Notes under the pieces: model-generated | What the model saw: the letters and a program-made list of their open reading frames with translations, nothing else | What the model was told of the DNA's origin: nothing | The model's database searches: none | Assembly: GCF_017792385.1 (NCBI RefSeq) | Contig: NZ_CP051230.1 | Location: 1,736,001 to 1,800,000 of the forward strand | Source of the DNA: Hyphomonas sp. | GTDB lineage: Bacteria > Pseudomonadota > Alphaproteobacteria > Caulobacterales > Hyphomonadaceae | Direction of reading: 5' to 3' | DNA length: 64,000 bases | Shown: positions 59,106 to 64,000 of the stretch, one piece after another | Position numbering within the stretch: position 1 is the first letter of the stretch | How the letters are laid out: every line of letters starts with the position of its first letter | Program-made: the position numbers and the translations under genes

Positions 59106-59726
59106 ATGAGCTGGAACGGGCTTGAAGATTTCGTGCAGCGGGTCACCGACCGGCTTGACCCGCCCAAGGGGCCGGGGCGGCTGGAAGAATATGGCGATCT
59201 CGATTTCCTGACGCCTCAGGACATGGCGGCAATCCGCGCCGCGGCCGTTCTGATCGGCGTCATTCCCCGCAAGTCAGGCCCGACCGCCTTGCTCACCCTG
59301 CGCCCGGATACGATGGCAACCCATGCCGGACAGGTCGCGTTCCCGGGCGGGAAAGTCGATCCGGAAGATGTGGACGCCGTGGCCGCTGCCCTGCGGGAGG
59401 CCGAGGAGGAGGTTGGCGTGTGCCCGTCAGAGGTTGATGTGCTCGGCTGCGGCGCCCCCTATGTCACGGGCACGATGTTCCGGATCATACCGGTGGTTGG
59501 CCTGTTGCCGGCAGATTTCGAGCCGTCGCCGGACCCGACCGAAGTGGCCGATGTGTTCGAAACCCCGCTCGATTTCCTGATGAACATTGCCAACCACCAG
59601 GTCGGCAGTGCGGTCTACAAGGGACGGGAGCGGAAATTCTACGAGATGCCGCATGGCGGCTTTCGCATCTGGGGCGTGACCGCCGGCATCATCCGGAAAC
59701 TGTACCACACACTCTACGATGATTGA
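59106..59726 (+). CDS. nudL: CoA pyrophosphatase, Nudix family
   Basis: 206-residue Nudix hydrolase. AAVLIGVIPRKSGPTALLTL, THAGQVAFPGGKVDPEDVDA and ALREAEEEVGV carry the UPF0035 motif and Nudix box; GTMFRIIPVVGLLP follows. Related enzymes split CoA to 3'-phospho-AMP and phosphopantetheine. The order DUF1285-nudL-small membrane protein-cca is common in alphaproteobacteria. Confidence 0.95.
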   Translation: MSWNGLEDFVQRVTDRLDPPKGPGRLEEYGDLDFLTPQDMAAIRAAAVLIGVIPRKSGPTALLTLRPDTMATHAGQVAFPGGKVDPEDVDAVAAALREAEEEVGVCPSEVDVLGCGAPYVTGTMFRIIPVVGLLPADFEPSPDPTEVADVFETPLDFLMNIANHQVGSAVYKGRERKFYEMPHGGFRIWGVTAGIIRKLYHTLYDD

Positions 59727-59801
59727 TCCGGGCGGGTTTTCGGGCTTTGTTCGACGGGTCGGCGCCTTATCTAGGGTGTAGCAACAGGAGGGATTGCCGT
59801 T

Positions 59802-60269
59802 TTGGCCGGACGTATCGCCTTTGAGATTTTCATCTTCTCGATTCCGTTCATCGTGTTCGGTCTCTACCTGCTGGCAACCTCCAGCGCGGAGCAGGAAGGT
59901 CGGCGCAAATGGCCGATCAACATCCTGTTCCTGTGCGGCATCGCGCTGGCCACTCTGGCCTGGTTCATTCTGATCCTGATGGAGCCGAAGGAGCGCGACA
60001 TCTGCCACGAACCGGCCCGGCTGGAGAATGGCAAGCTGATCCCGGCGCGGGACTATCCCTGCGAACATGATGTCACCAATGTCGGCGTCCCGCGCGAGCG
60101 CGACAGCGTGCGCTCTGCCCGCGGGGCCACCGGGCCGGGCACCGAGATTCATGATTCCCGCGAGATCCGGGCAACCGCGCCGGACACCAGCGGCGCCGGC
60201 CGCACGGAGGAGGCGGACCCGGACCCTGATGCGCCAGACACTGCGGCGCCGGACGATGACTCGAACTGA
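59802..60269 (+). CDS. Small membrane protein, DUF6111-like
   Basis: 155-residue protein: two transmembrane helices (IAFEIFIFSIPFIVFGLYLL and INILFLCGIALATLAWFILI), then an Asp/Glu/Pro-rich cytoplasmic or periplasmic tail (GRTEEADPDPDAPDTAAPDD). Start TTG at 59802 with AGGAGG 10 nt upstream. Place and size suit DUF6111 proteins found between nudL and cca in relatives; the assignment rests on synteny. The end overlaps the cca start. Confidence 0.75.
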   Translation: MAGRIAFEIFIFSIPFIVFGLYLLATSSAEQEGRRKWPINILFLCGIALATLAWFILILMEPKERDICHEPARLENGKLIPARDYPCEHDVTNVGVPRERDSVRSARGATGPGTEIHDSREIRATAPDTSGAGRTEEADPDPDAPDTAAPDDDSN

Positions 60270-61476
60270 CCGCATTTCCGCGCCCTGGCTGGACTGGCCC
60301 GGCACGCGTGCGGTCATGGCCGCGCTGGAGGCGGCGCGGCCAGGCGGGGCGCGCTTCGTCGGCGGATGCGTGCGAAACCCGCTGCGCGGTGTGGAAACGG
60401 ATGACATCGACATTGCGACGCAACTGAAACCGGATGAAACGCTTTCAGCCCTGTCTGATGCGGGCATTCGCGCCATTCCCACCGGGATCGAGCACGGCAC
60501 GATCACGGCCATTGTCGACAGCCGCCCGTTCGAGATCACCAGTCTGCGCCGGGATGTCGAGACCGACGGGCGCCGCGCCGTGGTCGCCTTCACCGAGGAT
60601 TGGGCCGAGGACGCCCAGCGCCGGGATTTCCGCCTGAACGCCATCTATGCCGCGCCGGATGGCCGGTTGCATGAAATCGTGCCCGGCTCGATCGAGGATG
60701 CCATTGAAGGCCGGGTGATCTTCATCGGGGATGCCGATCAGCGTCTGCGCGAGGATTATCTGCGCATTCTGCGCTTCTTCCGTTTCAATGCCTGGTATGG
60801 CGCAGGCTTGGATGGCGAAGGTCTGGCAGCCTGCGAGCGCCAGAAGGACGGGCTCGCGAAGATCGCAGCAGAACGAATCTGGAAGGAATTGAAACGCCTG
60901 ATGGAAGCGCCAGACCCGTCCGAAGCCCTGATGGCGATGGAAGACACTGGTGTGATGACGGCCGTCCTGCCGGGGGCGAGCGCGTCGGAACTGCCATCTC
61001 TGGTCGCCATAGAGCAGGGGGCCGGTCTCGCACCGGACCCGCTGCGGCGGCTGATGGCCATGGTGCCCCGCCGGCCAAGGGATGTGCAGTACATGACAGC
61101 GCATCTGCGGCTGTCCAATGCCGAAGCCGGACGGCTCGCCCAGTGGGCTGCGCCTGCGCTGACGCATGTTCTCGGACTGCCGGAAAAGGCCTTGCGCGGT
61201 CTGTTCTACCGCCACGGCGCAGAGGCTGTTCTGGATCGCGCGCTGATCGAGGCGGCCCAGGGGCCCGGAGCGGACGCGTTCGAGGCCGTCCTTCGCGCGG
61301 CGGAGGACTGGCAGCGGCCATCATTTCCGATCGGCGGCGAGGATGCGCTGGCGGCGGGGCTCAAGGGTCCGGGCATCGGAGACCGATTGCGCGCACTGGA
61401 AGAGGACTGGATCGCCTCGGATTTCACGCTCGGGCGCGGTGAATTGCTGGCGCGGCTCAGTTCGCGAACAGAATGA
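60256..61476 (+). CDS. cca: CCA tRNA nucleotidyltransferase / poly(A) polymerase family protein
   Basis: 406-residue class II nucleotidyltransferase. FVGGCVRNPLRGVETDDIDI carries the GG and DxD metal site, RRDFRLNAIYA and DYLRILRFFRFNAWYG are the flexible-loop and neck motifs. It adds or repairs the 3' CCA of tRNAs. The ATG at 60256 overlaps the previous gene by 14 bp; one at 60229 is also possible. The 3' end overlaps the convergent tspO by 20 bp. Confidence 0.94.
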   Translation: MTRTDRISAPWLDWPGTRAVMAALEAARPGGARFVGGCVRNPLRGVETDDIDIATQLKPDETLSALSDAGIRAIPTGIEHGTITAIVDSRPFEITSLRRDVETDGRRAVVAFTEDWAEDAQRRDFRLNAIYAAPDGRLHEIVPGSIEDAIEGRVIFIGDADQRLREDYLRILRFFRFNAWYGAGLDGEGLAACERQKDGLAKIAAERIWKELKRLMEAPDPSEALMAMEDTGVMTAVLPGASASELPSLVAIEQGAGLAPDPLRRLMAMVPRRPRDVQYMTAHLRLSNAEAGRLAQWAAPALTHVLGLPEKALRGLFYRHGAEAVLDRALIEAAQGPGADAFEAVLRAAEDWQRPSFPIGGEDALAAGLKGPGIGDRLRALEEDWIASDFTLGRGELLARLSSRTE

Positions 61477-61945
61477 AGGCGTTCAGATACCCGGCGAAAC
61501 TGATCCAGGCGAGATAGGGCAGCTGGAGCAATGCGGCGAGATGCGAATAGCGCCAGAAATCCTGCATCATCGCGATGATCAGCAGCCACAGGGCGACCAG
61601 GATGCCGAGGGCCAGCGACACGTCCTGCAGGCCGAAAAAGGCAAGGCTCCAGCCGGCATTGAAAGCCAGCATCGTATAGTAGAGCCCCAGCGGGCTGATC
61701 GCCCGTTCAAAGGAGCCCGCCCGTTCCAGCACCAGCATGGCGCCGGCCGCCATCAGGACAAACAGGATTGGCCAGACCAGGGCAAACAGGATGTCTGGCG
61801 GCGTCAGAAAGGGCTTGTGGAGTGCGGCATACCAGGGATCGGCGCTGCCGCCGGATATCACTGCTCCTGCTGCGGCGGCTGTCACCGTCGCGAGCAGGAG
61901 CAGTATCCCTGCCCCCCAGGGAAAGGCTTTCGCGTTTGCGACCAT
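61457..61945 (-). CDS. tspO: TspO/MBR family tryptophan-rich sensory protein
   Basis: 162-residue five-helix membrane protein: WYAALHKPFLTPPDILFALV, WPILFVLMAAGAMLVL, LAFNAGWSLAFFGLQ and YLAWISFAGYLNAFILF, the TspO fold with conserved WxxLxKPxxxPP. In Rhodobacter TspO acts in porphyrin-dependent regulation; hemF is near the end of this window, which may or may not matter. Convergent with cca, overlapping 20 bp. Confidence 0.95.
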   Translation of the reverse strand: MVANAKAFPWGAGILLLLATVTAAAAGAVISGGSADPWYAALHKPFLTPPDILFALVWPILFVLMAAGAMLVLERAGSFERAISPLGLYYTMLAFNAGWSLAFFGLQDVSLALGILVALWLLIIAMMQDFWRYSHLAALLQLPYLAWISFAGYLNAFILFAN

Positions 61946-62067
61946 CGACCATGCTTATACCTCTGAATGAAGTTTTCGTCATTTCCGAAACGTTAATCCG
62001 GGGCTCACTGCCCTGTTCGTCATCGTTTTTTCGGGAGACTGCCCAATTTCCGGACGCACGTTCGGTG

Positions 62068-62274
62068 TCAGTCCTCGTCGCGGTCGAGAATGTCGCCGGG
62101 CTTGCAGTCGAGCACCGCGCAGATCTTGTCCAGGGTTTCGAACCGCACGCCTTTCACCCGGCCCTGTCGCAATTGCGACAGGTTCTGCTCCGAGATGCCG
62201 ATCGCGGCGGCGAGTTCCTTGGACTTCATCTTGCGCAATGCAAGCATGACATCGAGGCGGACAATGATCGCCAT
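62068..62274 (-). CDS. XRE family transcriptional regulator
   Basis: 68-residue HTH protein (YozG/HTH_26 type): RLDVMLALRKMKSKELAAAI, GISEQNLSQLRQGRVKGVRF and ETLDKICAVLDCKPGDILD. The helix-turn-helix is within residues 19-45. ATG overlaps the DUF2975 stop (ATGA). Such DUF2975-XRE pairs are common; the regulator probably acts on the operator at 62842-62864 before the pair. Confidence 0.94.
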   Translation of the reverse strand: MAIIVRLDVMLALRKMKSKELAAAIGISEQNLSQLRQGRVKGVRFETLDKICAVLDCKPGDILDRDED

Positions 62275-62822
62275 CAGACGAACTGCTCGTTCTCAAGGGC
62301 AATATCGGTTGCCTGCGTCAGGATCTGTCCGATGATCAGGATGATGGCGCCGATCAGCAAAAGCACGACCTGCATGGAATTGACCGCAATGGTCAGCGCC
62401 CGGCGATCCTCGCCATTGTCGAATGTGAGACCCAGCACCATCAAGGTCGGCATGACCAGCTGTATGGCGGCGAACAGGAAAATCATCAGGCCAAGAAACC
62501 GGACGGCGCGCACGGCAATGGGGCCAAACACCTTTCCGGTCTGGAACACGCTGAACACTCGGGCCGCGCCCAGCAGGATCAGGACAAGACTGAAATAGCT
62601 GATGGTTGCCAGCGTCTGAAGCAGGAGTTTCTTGCCCGCCGAATAGGCCACATCTTCCCGCACCTGCGGTTGCAGGCCGGCCCAGACCGCATCGAGGATC
62701 GCGGATACGGCGTCGGTCGTGAAATAGAAAATGATGATCAGGCCGGTGGCTGCCAAGGCCAGCCATTTCATGGAGCGGCAGATCAGGCGGGTGCGGCCCG
62801 GAAGGCGAATGGAAGGAGTCAT
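62274..62822 (-). CDS. DUF2975 family membrane protein
   Basis: 182-residue membrane protein with four helices (LALAATGLIIIFYFTTDAVS; LATISYFSLVLILLGAARVF; FLGLMIFLFAAIQLVMPTLM; VVLLLIGAIILIIGQILTQA). DUF2975 family, usually paired with a small XRE regulator, as here. Starts at 62834 and 62849 are in frame, but the last would lie inside the operator palindrome; 62822 (MTPSIRL) is used. Confidence 0.9.
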   Translation of the reverse strand: MTPSIRLPGRTRLICRSMKWLALAATGLIIIFYFTTDAVSAILDAVWAGLQPQVREDVAYSAGKKLLLQTLATISYFSLVLILLGAARVFSVFQTGKVFGPIAVRAVRFLGLMIFLFAAIQLVMPTLMVLGLTFDNGEDRRALTIAVNSMQVVLLLIGAIILIIGQILTQATDIALENEQFV

Positions 62823-62841
62823 GTTCACTCTTGTCATTAGA

Positions 62842-62864
62842 AAATTCATGTTTTACATGAATTT
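62842..62864. promoter_or_regulatory. Operator palindrome between DUF2975-xre and the lipoprotein gene
   Basis: AAATTCATG-N5-CATGAATTT, perfect 9-bp arms, placed between divergent starts at 62822 and 62888. It may bind the XRE regulator and control both directions. Confidence 0.6.
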
Positions 62865-62887
62865 ATTATCGAACAAAAGGTATTCTC

Positions 62888-63472
62888 ATGATCGTGTCGA
62901 CCGCAAGAGGTTTTCTCATCTCGTTGGGCTTGGCCGCTCTGGTCGCCTGTACCAGTGTGCCGGTCGCGAGCTTGCCGAAGCTCGCCGCGCTGGACCCGGT
63001 TGCGATGGATGCCAGCCAGATTGAGGTCGCCGTACGCGCGCCGGACGATTACGACCTGCCGGAAGACGGGGCCACGCTTGTCCTGACCGTTTGGCAGGAG
63101 GAGGGGGATCGCACACGAGAGGAGCTGTTTCATCTCAAGCCGGTTCCCGGGGGTCTCACGGCGTTTCTCACCAAGCGTTCGAAGGCCGGGTTTGCGTTTC
63201 ACCGGTTGCGGATCGATCCGAAAGACGCCCCGCGCATGGACGAGTTCCGCGCCCATATGCTCAGCCTGAAGGATACGCCGGGGCAGAAGAGCCTCTCCGT
63301 CAGCGTGACGACAAGACCGTGCCTGAAGCCGGGCGCAAACCCGTTCAAGGATCCGCGCATCGCCATCTATTTGCGTCCGACACGGGAAGACGATTATTTC
63401 ACCCTCGTGAAGGAACGGTCTGTTCCGATCGAGCTACCGGACGGCGACGCGCGCTATTGCCAAACCGGCTGA
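62888..63472 (+). CDS. Lipoprotein of unknown function
   Basis: 194-residue predicted lipoprotein: lipobox ALVAC (Cys21), then a beta-rich region with GATLVLTVWQEEGDRTREEL, FHLKPVPGGLTAFLTKRSKA and ASIAIYL-like IAIYLRPTREDDYFTLVKE. Cys pairs at KPCLKP-like RPCLKPGANPF and RYCQTG. Some likeness to YbaY-type lipoproteins in layout, not enough for a name. AAAGG lies 8 nt before the ATG. Shares an intergenic palindrome with the DUF2975-xre pair. Confidence 0.8.
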   Translation: MIVSTARGFLISLGLAALVACTSVPVASLPKLAALDPVAMDASQIEVAVRAPDDYDLPEDGATLVLTVWQEEGDRTREELFHLKPVPGGLTAFLTKRSKAGFAFHRLRIDPKDAPRMDEFRAHMLSLKDTPGQKSLSVSVTTRPCLKPGANPFKDPRIAIYLRPTREDDYFTLVKERSVPIELPDGDARYCQTG

Positions 63473-63476
63473 GGCG

Positions 63477-64000
63477 CTAGGGCCATTTCACGACAGGGGG
63501 CATGGAGGAGAGGATGCTCGTCACATTGCCGCCCGTCTTGAGGCCGAAGGTCGTGCCGCGATCATAGAGCAGATTGAACTCCACATACCGCCCGCGCTGG
63601 ACTAGCTGTTCCTCTCGCTGGGCCTCGCTCCAGGTTTCGTTCATGCGGCGGGCGACCAATTGCGGATAAATGTCCGCGAATTGTGAGCCGACCTGTTGTG
63701 TGAAGGCGAAATCAGCCTCCCAGTCGCCCGTGTTGAAGCGGTCATAGAATATGCCGCCCGTCCCGCGGGGTTCGTCTCGATGAGGGAGATGGAAATAGGT
63801 GTCGCAGGTCGCCTTCATCTGGGCATGGTCGGCGCCCGGATGCGTATCGCACGCGGCTTTCATGGCGGCGTGAAAGTCGACACTGTCTTCAAAGGCCTGA
63901 TCGCGCTGGTAATCGAGCAGGGGATTGAGGTCTCCGCCGCCGCCGAACCAGGACTGGCTGGTCACCAGCATGCGCGTGTTCATGTGCGCGGCCGGCACCT
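63477..64000 (-). CDS. hemF: Oxygen-dependent coproporphyrinogen III oxidase, C-terminal part
   Basis: The gene's 5' end lies beyond the window; about 174 C-terminal residues are visible. WFGGGGDLNPLL, FHLPHRDEPRGTGGIFYDRF, GRYVEFNLLYDRGTTFGLKT and SILSSMPPVVKW are the standard HemF motifs. It makes protoporphyrinogen IX for heme. Its 3' end is 4 bp from the lipoprotein's. Confidence 0.96.
   Translation of the reverse strand, partial: VPAAHMNTRMLVTSQSWFGGGGDLNPLLDYQRDQAFEDSVDFHAAMKAACDTHPGADHAQMKATCDTYFHLPHRDEPRGTGGIFYDRFNTGDWEADFAFTQQVGSQFADIYPQLVARRMNETWSEAQREEQLVQRGRYVEFNLLYDRGTTFGLKTGGNVTSILSSMPPVVKWP

Overview
The window is GC-rich chromosomal DNA from an alphaproteobacterium. It most resembles the Caulobacterales/Hyphomonadaceae (for example Hyphomonas and relatives), although the species cannot be fixed from sequence alone. 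Evidence is the alphaproteobacterial gene set (COQ9, DUF1178, DUF2794, aa3-type oxidase subunit IV, an NDUFAF5/BioC-like methyltransferase), the order moxR / DUF1285-nudL-(DUF6111-like)-cca, alphaproteobacterial LexA boxes (GTTC-N7-GTTC), CtrA-like boxes (TTAA-N7-TTAA/G), and outer-membrane functions such as a TonB-dependent receptor, SapC and a DUF885 lipoprotein. Nearly all the DNA is coding. I saw no rRNA, tRNA, CRISPR array, insertion sequence or prophage.

Layout. 1-8.9 kb: end of an M56+M23 fusion protein, prs, pgeF, amt, a cyclophilin lipoprotein, prmA, two small genes and pepP. 8.9-24.4 kb: SOS-controlled recN-ligA converges on the division and envelope block bamD-lpxC-ftsZ-ftsA-ftsQ-ddl. 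A TonB-dependent receptor on the other strand then separates ddl from murB, and creD lies just upstream of murB. 24.4-30.2 kb: secA, diverging from a tightly overlapped operon ppiC-argJ-mutT-flp pilin. 30-37.8 kb: BioC-like methyltransferase/comF pair, grxC, DUF1178, cox subunit IV, a DksA-like zinc protein, a NatAB-type ABC exporter, rpsU, COQ9, DUF2794 and an uncharacterised gene behind CtrA-like and LexA-like boxes. 37.8-47.6 kb: VWA lipoprotein, DUF885, SapC, DsbD-type reductase plus redoxin, a repeat-rich intergenic stretch, GNAT, MAPEG and nitroreductase. 47.6-49.0 kb: an AT-richer island holding one gene, probably a HEPN-domain (ApeA-like) protein. 49-58.4 kb: a hypothetical, an NTF2-like protein and the MoxR-DUF58-BatA/DUF4159 operon, which carries two extra genes and an 86%-identical copy of the 5' end of the DUF58 gene. 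58.5-64 kb: DUF1285, nudL, small membrane protein, cca, tspO, DUF2975-xre, a lipoprotein and the 3' part of hemF.

How the genes work together. The centre of the window is peptidoglycan and division machinery (ddl, murB, ftsQAZ, lpxC, bamD), with CtrA-like boxes before ddl and before ftsZ. This fits CtrA control of division as known in Caulobacter. DNA repair (recN, ligA, mutT) and protein export or periplasmic folding (secA, PpiC, cyclophilin, DsbD) make up much of the rest. Best candidates for something new: (i) the solitary HEPN-like gene in its AT-rich island, which may be a phage-defence gene; (ii) the 115-residue protein at 37485 with both a CtrA-type and a LexA-type box; (iii) the duplication scar and lineage-specific genes inside the MoxR operon; (iv) rpsU apparently starting at AUC; (v) the recN leader palindrome; (vi) an out-of-frame TonB-like tail after the M56-M23 fusion.
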